Positions 52,597-62,516 are shown, counted from the first letter of the stretch. The stretch is DNA of 64,000 nucleotides from Nocardiopsis sp. TSRI0078 (GCF_001905145.1 NZ_LWLB01000034.1:62001-126000); one strand, 5' to 3'. The notes: generated from the sequence alone by a model not told the origin. Made by a program: numbers and translations.

Positions 52597-52902
52597 TCCC
52601 GGCACTGCGATAACCCTGGTTGGCTCGGCTCAGCAGACCGGGGAGGTCGGTGAGCTTCCAGGCTGTGTCCACCAGACCTGTCCGCATGTGGCCACGGCAA
52701 CCCTGCTCCTCCTGGTTGGCACCGCGTCGCAGATTGTCCTCACAAAGCTATAGTGTCATCGACATCCGGCATTCAGGACATTACCCACCGTTTCCACCTC
52801 GGTGTGCGCGTTGGAAGCGTCGAGTATGTCAAGGCCAACGGCATCCCTGCGCGTTGGCCCTTCTCGTGTGAGGTCAGTTCAGAGAGAGGCTCGGGAGAGA
52901 CC
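52597..52902. other. Intergenic region before the WXG100-like gene
   Basis: 306 nt without a supported gene. A TATAGT near 52748-52753 may be a -10 for the downstream operon; CGGGAGAGA precedes the ATG at 52903. Confidence 0.4.
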
Positions 52903-53241
52903 ATGACAGTCGGTATGAACGCCACTGAGGCCTATGCGGGCGGAGACGCGTCCCTTACCGCTGCCTCCCGGCTCCGTGACCTCGCTGATGACTGGTCCGA
53001 AGCCGTGGAAGACGTCGAGATCACCATGGGCCATCTACCGGGTGTGACGGGATGGAGCTCCTTCGGAACCGAGCAGGAGACGCACATGCAGGATGTCCAG
53101 GACCATGCTCGAACCCTCGCCACGAACATCCAGGCGGCGGCTTCAGAAGGCGAACAGACCGACATCGAGTCCGCCGAATACTATCGCTCGACGTCGAGTT
53201 CCCCCATCCTCAACCGAGCTGTCAACGGGCGCCAGTTCTAG
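52903..53241 (+). CDS. WXG100-like small secreted-type protein
   Basis: 112 residues. The ATG at 52903 has GGGAGA 6 nt upstream. Two helices around GVTGWSSFGTEQETHMQ, with W-S-x-F-G at the hairpin turn in place of canonical W-x-G, and helices AASRLRDLADDWSEAVEDVEI and MQDVQDHARTLATNIQAAA. Proteins like this are type VII (ESX) substrates or chaperone-like partners encoded just before a large substrate gene. The next gene, 39 nt downstream, encodes such a candidate. No secretion ATPase is in the window. Confidence 0.7.
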   Translation: MTVGMNATEAYAGGDASLTAASRLRDLADDWSEAVEDVEITMGHLPGVTGWSSFGTEQETHMQDVQDHARTLATNIQAAASEGEQTDIESAEYYRSTSSSPILNRAVNGRQF

Positions 53242-53280
53242 CCTTTGTTCCCCTCTCCCCCATAACTGAAAGCCGCTTTC

Positions 53281-55764
53281 ATGGCCGATGAAAACTACCA
53301 GATCTCCATCAAAGAGTGCGACGTCAGCGTCTTTGTTCTTCAGAATCAGCAGCAGAGGTTCGACGAGATGTACTCGAACATCTGTGGACGCTCTGCCAGC
53401 TACAACGCTGTGGCCAACACAACCGCCACGGAGTTCTCCGAGTTGATATCTGAGGACATCAAATCGGCGGTGGAAGAGAACGAAGAGGCATGGAGCAGCG
53501 CTCTGGCGGCCTGCATCCACGCCGTAGGGGTTATTTCGACCTACCGCGCGGCAGTCCAGAACTACAATGATCGGTCTGAAGAAATTGAAGAGAACTTCAG
53601 ACATGACATAACCAGAGCGGAGAGTGACTCAGAAAAGCAAGCCGCAGTCGACAAATATCAGCCGCAGGCTGACGAGGCGTGGGGAACGCTAGAGGAAAAG
53701 GCCGCAGTAGTGTCCGATATGCTCGTGGACGGGCCGACCCCTGAACATATTCGCACCCTCACCGAAGCGGGGCACCTGGGTAATGTGCCTGGTGGGATCC
53801 TGTATGTCGTTACGGGGGATGAGAACTACTTCGCGGTCCCGCCAGAAATGGACGGTTCCGAGATAGGAGAAACCATCCAGCTCGCCGCGGAGGGCGACGA
53901 GGCAGCTCTGGAGAGGCTTGACGAAAGCCTCGCGCTGATGAACGCCTTCATGGCCTACCTCGCACGCAAACAGGAGAACGGTGGAAAACTCACCGAGCGT
54001 GAGTTGGAGGTCCTGAATGACCTGAACGCCCACCTGAATGACGAGGACGCGTCAGAGACGAGTGGTCGGGGAACAAGTTCTGGTTCCAACCTTGGCGCAC
54101 AGGAACACGAGTTCTTCGACTCGGTCGAAGCCATTCGTGAGAGCGAGCACCTGTCAGAGGAACAGCGGGAACAGTTGCTGGCCATGATCGGTGGTTCCCT
54201 GCTTGCGGCCTCCGACGAAGACATGGGTGGCGAGTACGAGAACATCCCCGAGATCGTCAGGGAAACGATCGAAGGTCCAAGAAGGCACAGTCCCAGCTCG
54301 GAGTTGAGCGACGGTTACTCACCTGGCTGGGCAGGGGACTTCGAGTCGCTGACAGAGATGTTCGAAAGCGCCAACCAGGTGACGAGGGAAGAGACCGGTC
54401 ATCCGATCCAAGGCGGCACGGAGTTGTCGGCTAACCTGATCGGTACCATCGCGGGCGCTGTCGAGAGCACGAACACGGGTGGAGCCGAGGAGGAGACTCT
54501 TCGGACCATGCTGGAGTTCGCCACGCAGAACAGGGACGCCAACTACACGATCCTGACCGGTGAGTATCCCGACGGAGAGAGCTACCAGCACCCGGTGGAG
54601 TTCGTGGGTCCCGGAAGTCAATCGGGGACTGACGAGGCGGCACTGGTAGCGGCCCTGCTCAGTCATGACTGGGACCACGGCGGCGAAGCCGTCAGGAGTT
54701 TGACGGATTGGCTTGCCGAAGACGGAGGGTCGAGCGATGAGGAAATCAAGGAGCGAGCCGACCGGGCATTCGAAGGCCTGATCAACATCATCATCGACCC
54801 GGAGGCCCAGGAGGAGCTCAGCAGTACCGAGTACGACGTGGTGGGTGAGGGGCCGGACGGGGAAGAGTTCATCTGGAGAAACGCGCCGATGGGACTCCTG
54901 AATCCCGAGATCTCAGATAGCTTTGCCGGGATCTTCGAAACCTACATCGATGAATTTGCTGACCCTACCATCATGACTGGCGGCCAAGGCGTCAGTGTCG
55001 ATGTGGAGACTAGTTACAACTCGGGTCAGGGTCTGGTAATAGGTCTAGGTGACCGCACAGCGTTCACAAGCCTGATTGCTGGTGACGGGGCAGCTATGGG
55101 GCGCATGTACGAAGCTGCGCAAAATTACGCACAGGATAGTTTGTACGAATACTTCACCAATCCCGATGTGGTGGAAGATAAAGAATCAGCCAGGGCTACC
55201 GGACTCCTGTGGAACTCAGTGGGATTTGGCATAGCCGATGCCGTGCATACTCGTTTTGATAGTCACAATGACGCAATCATTCAACAGAACGCAACTATGA
55301 GTGATATTGTCAACGTGATGGCGGCAGGGATCCCTGAACCGCTTGTTGCGGAGCCAGTAAAGATCTTCCTCAAAGGAATGTTCGGGGAAGAAACGTTGGA
55401 TGACGGTGCAATGTCCTTGCCAAGTACAGAGCAAGTTAGAAATAACATCGAATTTATGCTCGACGCAACCCTCAAGGATGCTGCTCTCGAAGTTTACTAT
55501 GACTCAATTAGGGAGGGCGGTGAAGTTGGTGTCGACGAGGATGTCCCAGGCATTCCAGGAGACATGGTTGACGAAAATGGAGAGTTTATCAGAGATTGGA
55601 GTGGGTGGGGATTGGGGGACACTGCAAGCCGCTCTCTCAGGGATGGCACTTGGGAAGATGTCAAGGGCGAAGATATTCCGCTTGCGTCGGAGAGTCCCGA
55701 CATCGGATCGCACTTCGATGAATTCACGGAAGCAATGGAAGGCGCTTTGCGCGTCTCGGGGTGA
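53281..55764 (+). CDS. Large (827-residue) partner of the WXG100-like protein
   Basis: 827 residues, very acidic, with no signal peptide or membrane helix. N-terminal helical region (about 15-150, including AVEENEEAWSSALAACIHAVGVISTYRAAVQNY) resembles LXG/WXG-type secretion heads. The middle is helical with Glu/Ser-rich linkers. The last 250 residues carry DRTAFTSLIAGDGAAMGRMYEAAQNYA and RATGLLWNSVGFGIADAV. No catalytic motif of a known toxin was recognised; the layout fits large actinobacterial WXG-associated proteins of unknown role. The 3' part uses A/T-ending codons freely. The stop overlaps a GTG of the lipoprotein frame. A 169-bp near-identical piece of it lies at 57290-57458. Confidence 0.72.
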   Translation: MADENYQISIKECDVSVFVLQNQQQRFDEMYSNICGRSASYNAVANTTATEFSELISEDIKSAVEENEEAWSSALAACIHAVGVISTYRAAVQNYNDRSEEIEENFRHDITRAESDSEKQAAVDKYQPQADEAWGTLEEKAAVVSDMLVDGPTPEHIRTLTEAGHLGNVPGGILYVVTGDENYFAVPPEMDGSEIGETIQLAAEGDEAALERLDESLALMNAFMAYLARKQENGGKLTERELEVLNDLNAHLNDEDASETSGRGTSSGSNLGAQEHEFFDSVEAIRESEHLSEEQREQLLAMIGGSLLAASDEDMGGEYENIPEIVRETIEGPRRHSPSSELSDGYSPGWAGDFESLTEMFESANQVTREETGHPIQGGTELSANLIGTIAGAVESTNTGGAEEETLRTMLEFATQNRDANYTILTGEYPDGESYQHPVEFVGPGSQSGTDEAALVAALLSHDWDHGGEAVRSLTDWLAEDGGSSDEEIKERADRAFEGLINIIIDPEAQEELSSTEYDVVGEGPDGEEFIWRNAPMGLLNPEISDSFAGIFETYIDEFADPTIMTGGQGVSVDVETSYNSGQGLVIGLGDRTAFTSLIAGDGAAMGRMYEAAQNYAQDSLYEYFTNPDVVEDKESARATGLLWNSVGFGIADAVHTRFDSHNDAIIQQNATMSDIVNVMAAGIPEPLVAEPVKIFLKGMFGEETLDDGAMSLPSTEQVRNNIEFMLDATLKDAALEVYYDSIREGGEVGVDEDVPGIPGDMVDENGEFIRDWSGWGLGDTASRSLRDGTWEDVKGEDIPLASESPDIGSHFDEFTEAMEGALRVSG

Positions 55765-55778
55765 ATGGATTTACGAGA

Positions 55779-57227
55779 ATGAAAATAAGAAAACCGATTC
55801 TTGTGTTGATCATCCTTCCCCTCCTGGTCTCGTGTTCCGTGTTTCCTGGTCGGGGAAGGCCTGAGGTTGATCATGTCACTCTCTCCGGGCCCGCCGAATC
55901 CCTCGATGTTCCGGCGAACGTGAGTTCTGTGGGTTGGACCTGGAGTTCTCCGGAGGAAACGAGCGTCAGGCACGTCAGCCCCATCTCCTATGGGCTGGTG
56001 GTATCCATCTCCGACGGTGTTGTCGGGGTGAGCGGAGAGACCGGGGAGGAGCTCTGGAGGTACAGGCGTCTGGGTGAACGGTTGACAGGTGCGAGTGTCA
56101 CCCCGGACGGGGAGGCCGTGGCTGTGTCGTACAGCGCTCACGACGGAGAAACCGAATACGGGGAGGAGCCCCCTCCTCTTCATGAGGTCGTGCTCCTTGA
56201 CTCTTCTACCGGAGAGATCAAGGGGACTCAAACTGTGGAGTTCGCGAACATGCCATTCACCGGTTCCGGGGTTTCTTCTTACACGTCAGTGGACGAACGG
56301 CTGGGTGTTCTAACCAATAGTTCTCGGATTATCTACCGGGGTGATGACCAGGGGGAGGGAGAGATTGTGTCCCTCGGCCTGGAAAACGACGAAGAGCTCT
56401 GGAGTGTAACCCCGACTCAGGGTGACGGAGACGAGAGAATGTTTTTCGTCGCCAGGAGCTCTGTGGTCTCCCGCGGTGTGCTGGTGACGTCCAGTAATTT
56501 TGTGGACGAGAGTGTTCTGGAGCCTGGGGGTTTGAACGGGGCCAAGAGCCACACGCTTGCCCTGATCGGAATTGACGTCGAAACCGGGTCTGAGCTATGG
56601 CGGCATGAGCTTGAAGCGAACTCAGCTATCGACCTCACTCCGTTCGAACTCGGGGTTGCGCATGGGACGGGTATGGTTGCGGCAGTCGCCAGAGGTGATG
56701 GCTACCATGAAGAATTCCTGCTGGACCCGACGACCGGTGAAATTCTCACGGACGCGGACTTCTTCACGAGGGAGGATGGCACGACGCTCGGAATCCTTGA
56801 GGAAGCCATTGTGAGTGTCCGAGAAGTTGCTGGCGGGGAGGAGTACGAGTACTCCTGTTCCGACCTGTCTGGTGAAATCCAGCAGTCCGTAACTGTCCCG
56901 GCACCTCTGGAGCGGCGGGAGGACAGCTTCACCCTGGCGATGGAGGACTCGATCGCATGGCTGGACGTCAACGAACAGGCGACCGATGACTTGTCCTGGA
57001 ACCCAGCACAGCTGATGGTCACTGACTGGGACGACGGGGAATCACGTGTGATCGATCTGGGCATCGAGGTGCAGCGGCGCCCGGACAGTGATGGATCACT
57101 GGATGGTTCTTCGCTGATTCCCACCCCGAAGTCCATGGCTCTCGTTCCTGGTGCCCTGGTGATCACAGAGGACCTGGATGGGGAGGACAACGAGCCCTCT
57201 CGTCGCCTTGTCGGTCTTGTCCCCTAG
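55779..57227 (+). CDS. Lipoprotein A with PQQ-like beta-propeller
   Basis: 482 residues from the ATG at 55779; a GTG at 55761 is possible. Lipobox LVSC (Cys 19) places it on the outer face of the membrane. Beta-propeller repeats: VVSISDGVVGVSGETGEELWRYRR, GIDVETGSELWRHEL and similar SGExxW units typical of PQQ-binding-like/YncE-type propellers. It directly follows the 827-residue gene. Its paralogue at 59942 is almost identical in the first 140 and the stretch at about 370-435, but different between. A surface immunity or receptor partner of the 827-residue protein is a reasonable guess, not shown. Confidence 0.78.
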   Translation: MKIRKPILVLIILPLLVSCSVFPGRGRPEVDHVTLSGPAESLDVPANVSSVGWTWSSPEETSVRHVSPISYGLVVSISDGVVGVSGETGEELWRYRRLGERLTGASVTPDGEAVAVSYSAHDGETEYGEEPPPLHEVVLLDSSTGEIKGTQTVEFANMPFTGSGVSSYTSVDERLGVLTNSSRIIYRGDDQGEGEIVSLGLENDEELWSVTPTQGDGDERMFFVARSSVVSRGVLVTSSNFVDESVLEPGGLNGAKSHTLALIGIDVETGSELWRHELEANSAIDLTPFELGVAHGTGMVAAVARGDGYHEEFLLDPTTGEILTDADFFTREDGTTLGILEEAIVSVREVAGGEEYEYSCSDLSGEIQQSVTVPAPLERREDSFTLAMEDSIAWLDVNEQATDDLSWNPAQLMVTDWDDGESRVIDLGIEVQRRPDSDGSLDGSSLIPTPKSMALVPGALVITEDLDGEDNEPSRRLVGLVP

Positions 57228-57289
57228 GCGACTTCGGGAACTCGTGGAGGTCCAGGGCTGTTTCAAAGTCGGAGCGGTGAGGTATCAGT

Positions 57290-57458
57290 GCTGGTGACGG
57301 GGCAGCTATGGGGCGCATGTACGAAGCTGCGCAAAATTACGCACAGGATAGTTTGTACGAATACTTCACCAATCCCGATGTGGTGGAAGATAAAGAATCA
57401 GCCAGGGCAACCGGACTCCTGTGGAACTCAGTGGGATTTGGCATAGCCGATGCCGTGC
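57290..57458 (+). pseudogene. 169-bp relic of a second 827-residue-protein gene
   Basis: Nearly identical to 55080-55248 (one substitution seen, CTACC to CAACC), encoding GDGAAMGRMYEAAQNYA through GFGIADAVH, then unrelated GC-rich sequence. Its place just after lipoprotein A and before a second lipoprotein shows that a second toxin-like gene once stood here and was almost wholly lost. The rest of 57228-57864 has no gene; 57519-57562 contains two diverged copies of GCGTGCCGTGCCCGTACGG. Confidence 0.9.
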
Positions 57459-57864
57459 ACCGTCCTGGATGCACCGGTCGTACTGGTCACTGCGCCCTGC
57501 TTCCCGTATCCGCTGACAGCGTGCCGTGCCCGTACGGCGCACGCGTGCCGTACCCGTATCGGATTGCCGGAGTCAGACTAGTTGTCCGGTACGACCGGGT
57601 GGGGGGCTCGCGCGGATCCGAGACCGGGCCGTGCCCTGGGCCGCGGCGGCCGCGGCCTCGGGGACGGGCGGGGACGCTTCGGACGGCCTGCGGGGCCGGG
57701 GTGAACGCGTGGCCGATCCCGGCCAACCGTCCGCCCGATACCCGGATCCGGTGCTCTGCTCTGTCTGGAAGACTCAGACCACGAGAGGGACGGCCGGTCC
57801 GGCAGGGCACGCCGCGGCCACGGCGGCGGGTCCGAGCCGGTGAGGAGAAGGGTGCTCTGGCACA

Positions 57865-59941
57865 GTGAAGGCTTCTGAGACACGACTGCTCGACCTGCTC
57901 GCCAAGGGACACCAGTTCGTGATCCCGATCTATCAGCGTGCCTACTCCTGGTCCTCGACGGAGTGCGATCAGCTGATGGCCGACATCGAGCGCGCGGGGA
58001 GCGACGGTTCACTGAACTCGCACTTCACCGGGTCGATCGTGCACGTGGAGAAGGGCCTGTCGAACCTGACCTCACAGGAGCCCAACCTGGTCATCGACGG
58101 CCAGCAGCGGATGACCACGGTGACCCTGCTGATCGCCGCCCTGGCCCGTGTCCTGGACGGGAAACCGGACGGCGAACGGGAACCGTGGAAGGGGTTCTCG
58201 CCCCCGAAGCTGCGCAAGCGCTACCTGGTCAACGACGACGAGGACGGCGAGGACTACTTCAAACTCCTGCTCTCGGAGAAAGACAAGGAGACGCTGAAGG
58301 CGATCGTCGGAGGCGTCGGAGCGGGTACACCAGAACTTCGACCGGTTCCTGAACCACCTGGGCAGGGCTGACACGGACCTGGCCGCGGTGTGCCAGGGGC
58401 TGGCGAAGCTGGTCGTCGTCGACATCCGGCTCGACCGCACACACGACAACCCGCAACTGATCTTCGAGTCCATGAACTCGACCGGGCTGCGGCTGTCCCA
58501 GGCCGACCTGATCCGCAACTTCGTGCTGATGGGGCTGAAGCCCGCCCTCCAGGAGAGGCTCTACACCGCCTACTGGCGGCCGATGGAGGCAGACTTCGGC
58601 CAGGCCGCCTACGAAAGGCAGTTCGACGACTTCGTTCGGCACTACCTGACGGTGGTCACGGGGGAGATCCCGCGTATGGGGGACGTCTACGGGGCCTTCA
58701 AGGAGTACGCGCGCGGCCTCACCGCCGGAGCGGGAACGATCGAGTCCCTGGTGCAGGAACTGCGCGCCTACGCGCGGCGGTACTGCGCCGTCGCCCTGGG
58801 ACACGAACAGGACAAGGAACTGGCCGAGGCGTTCCGGGACCTGCGGGAGATCAAGGCGGACGTGGTCTATCCGCTGCTGCTGGAGCTCTACACCGACTAC
58901 GAGCTCGGGGTCCTGAGCCGGGACGACCTGGTCTCCATCGTCGGGATGGTCACCTCCTACATCTTCCGCCGTGCCGTGTGCCGCGTACCGACGAACTCCC
59001 TGAACAGGACGTTCAGCACGTTCACGAGGTCGATCGACAAGGGGCGGTACGTCCGGAGCGTCGAGGCGCACCTGCTGGGCCTGAAGACCTACCGGGCCTT
59101 CCCCACCGACGAGGAGTTCACGGCCGCCCTGACCACGGGCGACCTGTACCACTTCAAGCGGCGGTCGTACCTGCTGCGGCGGCTGGAGAACTTCGGCCGC
59201 AAGGAGCACGTGTCGATCGAGGACTACACGATCGAGCACATCCTGCCGCAGAACGAGAACCTTCCCGAGCACTGGAGGGAGCACCTCGGTGAGGACTGGG
59301 CGGCTGTGCGGGCGCGCTACCTGCACACGCTCGGAAACCTGACGCTGACCGGCTACAACTCCGAGTACGGCGACCGACCGTTCGCCGACAAGCGGGACAT
59401 GAAGGGCGGATTCCGGGAGAGTCCGCTCCACCTGAACAAGGGGCTGGGCGACCTGGAGGCCTGGGACGAGCACGCGATCGTGGAGCGTGCGGAGAGGCTG
59501 GCCGCGCAGGCCGTACGGATCTGGCCCCGCCCCGTCCTGCCCGAGGGCGTGCCGACCGCAGGACGGCCCAAGCCCGATTCGGGGTACTCCATCGAGGACC
59601 ACCCGAACCTGTCGCGGGGAATGCCGCAGGTGCTCTTCGAGAAGTTCAGGAACGCGGTGCTCGCCCTCGACGACGCCGTCAGTGAGACGTTCCTGAAGAA
59701 CTACGTCGCCTACAAGGCCGAGACCAACTTCGTCGACGTGGTTCCGCGGACCGAACTCCTGTGGCTCGTCCTGAATATGCCGTTCGAGGCGCTGCACGAC
59801 GAGCGCGGCTTCGCGTCGGACATGACCGGTAAGGGGAAGTGGGGCAACGGGGACGTACAGGTCAGGCTGGACGAGAGGGCGGACTTCACGTACGTCATGG
59901 GCCTCGTCCGCCAGGCATACGAGTACCAGGTCGGCGAATAA
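57865..59941 (+). pseudogene. Frameshifted GmrSD-type (DUF262-DUF1524-DUF5655) restriction protein
   Basis: Begins at a GTG (57865). Frame 1 has the DUF262 motifs IPIYQRAYSW (20-29) and DGQQRMTT (78-85) and stops at 58371. The continuation lies in the next frame (to 59941): VHQNFDRFLNHLGRA, LIFESMNSTGLRLSQADLIRNFVLMG, DUF1524 nuclease part YTIEHILPQNENLPEHW and LGNLTLTGYNSEYG. A C-terminal DUF5655 follows (YVAYKAETNFVDVVPRTE, GNGDVQVRLD). One extra base near 58316-58320 separates them; removing one G joins both parts into about 690 residues. GmrSD proteins are type IV restriction enzymes against modified phage DNA. Third positions are G/C-rich, unlike the genes on both sides, so it is an inserted cassette. 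Inactive unless the shift is an assembly error or is read through. Confidence 0.85.
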
Positions 59942-61393
59942 ATGAAGGAAAGAAGTCCACTTCTTGTGTTGATCATCCTTCCCCTCCTGGTCTCGTGTTC
60001 CGTGTTTCCTGGTCGGGGAGGGCCTGAGGTTGATCATGTCACTCTCTCCGGGCCCGCCGAATCCCTCGATGTTCCGGCGAACGTGAGTTCTGTGGGTTGG
60101 ACCTGGAGTTCTCCGAGAGAAACGAGCGTCAGGCACGTCAGCCCCATCTCCTATGGGTTAGTGGTATCCATCTCCGACGGTGTTGTCGGGGTGAGCGGAG
60201 AGACCGGGGAGGAGCTCTGGAGGTACAGGCGTCTGGGTGAACGGTTGACAGGTGCGAGTGTCACTCCGGACGGGGAGGCCGTGGCTGTGTCGTACAGCGC
60301 TCACGACGGAGAAACCGAAGACGAGGAGGAGCCCCCTCCTCTTCATGAGGTCGTGCTTCTTGACTCTTCCACCGGAGAGATCAAGGGGACTCAAGTCGTA
60401 GAGTTCGCCAGCATGAATCGCATTGAAGACGAAGTTTCCTCGTACACGTCAGTGGGAAAACGGTTCGGTGTCCTTTTCAATGATTCTCGTATCATCTACA
60501 GGGGAAATGAAGGAATTGGCGCGGATATCGTTTCCTTTGACTTGGAAAGTGGTGAAGAGTTGTGGAGTGTAACACCGATTCAGAGTGATGGAAGCGAGAG
60601 TAGGGTTTTTGTTCCCAGGGATTCTGTGGTATCCCGTGGTGTGCTGATCCTGGCTAGCACTTTCATGGATAAGAGTGTCGTAACCTCAGCTGATGCGGAT
60701 GAGCTTCAGGGCCACATGATTGCCTTGATTGGGATCGATGGGGAAACTGGATCTGAGCTATGGCGGCATGAAATTGAGGTGCATGGCCCTATAGAGACCA
60801 ACCCGTTCAATATTGGAGTTGAACGGGGTTCAGGAATGGTGGCAGCAGTCGCTAATGGATATGACTATTATGAGGAGTTTATTCTGGATCCGGTGGCCGG
60901 AGAAGTTCTTACGGACACGGATTTCTTCACTGGTCAGGACGACACGGCGGTCGGAATCCTTGGGGAAGCCATTGTGAGTGTGCGCAAGGTTTCTGATGGG
61001 GAGGAGTACGAGTACTCATATTCCGATCTGTCTGGTGAAGTCCAGCAGTCCGTAACTGTTCCGGCGCCTCTGGAGCGGCGGGAGGACAGCTTCACCCTGG
61101 CGATGGAGGACTCGATCGCATGGCTGGACGTCAACGAACAGGCGACCGATGACTTGTCCTGGAACCCAGCACAGCTGATGGTCACTGATTGGGATGATGG
61201 TGAATCGCGTGTGATTGACCTGGGAATCGAGGTTCAGAGGCGTCCGGATATGGATGGAATGCGAGGTGCTATTCCGGCACTGACGCCCCCTCCAGCATCC
61301 ATGCTTCTCGCCCCAGGTGCCCTGGTGATCACAGAGGACCTGGATGGGGAGGACAACGAGCCATCCCGTCGTCTTGTTGGTCTTGTGCCCTAG
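59942..61393 (+). CDS. Lipoprotein B with PQQ-like beta-propeller
   Basis: 483 residues; the ATG follows the stop of the GmrSD gene with no gap (TAA-ATG), and no ribosome site of its own remains. Lipobox LVSC (Cys 19). The first ~140 residues and the stretch at about 370-435 are almost identical to lipoprotein A in DNA. The middle (about 155-350) differs strongly and is less GC-rich. Shared propeller units include GEELWSVTPIQ and GIDGETGSELWRHEI. The homology with A also runs about 30 nt past the stop. Its original upstream neighbour is gone, so expression may depend on the restriction cassette. Confidence 0.78.
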   Translation: MKERSPLLVLIILPLLVSCSVFPGRGGPEVDHVTLSGPAESLDVPANVSSVGWTWSSPRETSVRHVSPISYGLVVSISDGVVGVSGETGEELWRYRRLGERLTGASVTPDGEAVAVSYSAHDGETEDEEEPPPLHEVVLLDSSTGEIKGTQVVEFASMNRIEDEVSSYTSVGKRFGVLFNDSRIIYRGNEGIGADIVSFDLESGEELWSVTPIQSDGSESRVFVPRDSVVSRGVLILASTFMDKSVVTSADADELQGHMIALIGIDGETGSELWRHEIEVHGPIETNPFNIGVERGSGMVAAVANGYDYYEEFILDPVAGEVLTDTDFFTGQDDTAVGILGEAIVSVRKVSDGEEYEYSYSDLSGEVQQSVTVPAPLERREDSFTLAMEDSIAWLDVNEQATDDLSWNPAQLMVTDWDDGESRVIDLGIEVQRRPDMDGMRGAIPALTPPPASMLLAPGALVITEDLDGEDNEPSRRLVGLVP

Positions 61394-61508
61394 ACAAGGT
61401 CGGGAACTCGTGAAGGCTGGTTGATGTCCCAGAGTCACCGCATGCCGCTCTGTCTCCCGGGGCTGCTGGGCATGGGGGACGTCCTGCCCCCCTGAGAGAT
61501 GAGTCCCT

Positions 61509-62516
61509 ATGCCTGAGCTCACCGAGTTCGCGGGTCTGCCCGTGGTCGAGTTCCCTGCCAGCGGCACGACGGAGGAGCGGCTCGAACGGATCCGCGAGCG
61601 GGGCGGGGACCCGCACGCCCCCGCTTCCGTGGCCTGGCGGCTGCGGACCCATGAGGGCGACGGGTATCCCCACGCGGAGGACCGGTGCGGGGAGCACGTC
61701 GCCCGTTTTCTGTCCGTGGTGGACACCGAGCAGGTGGGGGCGCTGGTCCTCGGCGCCTGGGGCTACCCCACCGAAGGAGGCCCGGAGGAGTTCCTGGAGT
61801 CGCTGATCGAACACGCTGACAAGCTACCGAACCTGCGTTCGGTCTTCGTGGGCGACATCGAACTGGAGGAGAGCGAGCTCTCCTGGATCAGCCACGGGGA
61901 CCTGGCGCCCTTCGTGGCCGCCTTCCCCCGGTTGGAGAAGCTGTCGGTGAAGGGCGCGGTGGGCATGGAAGGCGAGCTTGAGCTGCACGTGCCCGAGCAC
62001 GCCTCGCTGCGTTCCCTGATGTTGGAGACCGGTGGTCTGCCGGGGCGGGTCGTGCGTGAGGTGGTGTCCTCGGGTCTGCCCGCGCTGGAGCACCTGGAGC
62101 TGTGGCTGGGGGTGGAGGAGTACGGCGGCGACAGCTCTGCGTCGGACCTGGCGCCGGTGCTCTCGGGTGAGGGATTTCCCCGACTGCGGTATCTGGGTGT
62201 GCGTAACGCGGAAAAGGTGGACGCGTGGATTCCGGTACTGGCCGAGGCACCCGTCGTCCGGCGCCTGGAGGTGCTCGACCTGTCGTTGGGTTGTCTCACG
62301 GACGAGGGCGGTCGGGTGCTCGTCGACCGGGCGGAGGCCTTCTCGGGTCTGCGCGGGCTCGACCTGCACCACCACTACCTGGGCGAGGAGATGGAGGGGC
62401 GAGTGCGGGTCGCGTTCGCCGGAACCGGGGTCGAGGTCGACCTGTCCGAACGGCTGGAGCCCTCCTACCACTCCTGGAGTGACGAGCCCTACTACTACAC
62501 CGCGGCGTCCGAGTAG
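61509..62516 (+). CDS. STM4015-like leucine-rich-repeat protein
   Basis: 335 residues from the ATG at 61509. N-terminal MPELTEFAGLPVVEF, then irregular leucine-rich repeats (LPNLRSVFVGDIELEE, FPRLEKLSVKGAVGMEG, LPALEHLELWLGVEEYGG, FPRLRYLGVRN, VRRLEVLDLSLGCLTDEG, FSGLRGLDLHHHYLG) and an acidic, Tyr-rich end. This is the layout of STM4015-family proteins. Cytosolic, no signal peptide. Function unknown; the LRR surface suggests protein binding. G/C-rich codons, unlike the lipoproteins before it. Confidence 0.82.
   Translation: MPELTEFAGLPVVEFPASGTTEERLERIRERGGDPHAPASVAWRLRTHEGDGYPHAEDRCGEHVARFLSVVDTEQVGALVLGAWGYPTEGGPEEFLESLIEHADKLPNLRSVFVGDIELEESELSWISHGDLAPFVAAFPRLEKLSVKGAVGMEGELELHVPEHASLRSLMLETGGLPGRVVREVVSSGLPALEHLELWLGVEEYGGDSSASDLAPVLSGEGFPRLRYLGVRNAEKVDAWIPVLAEAPVVRRLEVLDLSLGCLTDEGGRVLVDRAEAFSGLRGLDLHHHYLGEEMEGRVRVAFAGTGVEVDLSERLEPSYHSWSDEPYYYTAASE

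Noticed and set aside
57308..57868. A 186-codon gene starting in the relic of the large gene
   Set aside because: The first 51 codons are a copied fragment; the rest is non-homologous GC-rich sequence without a family match.
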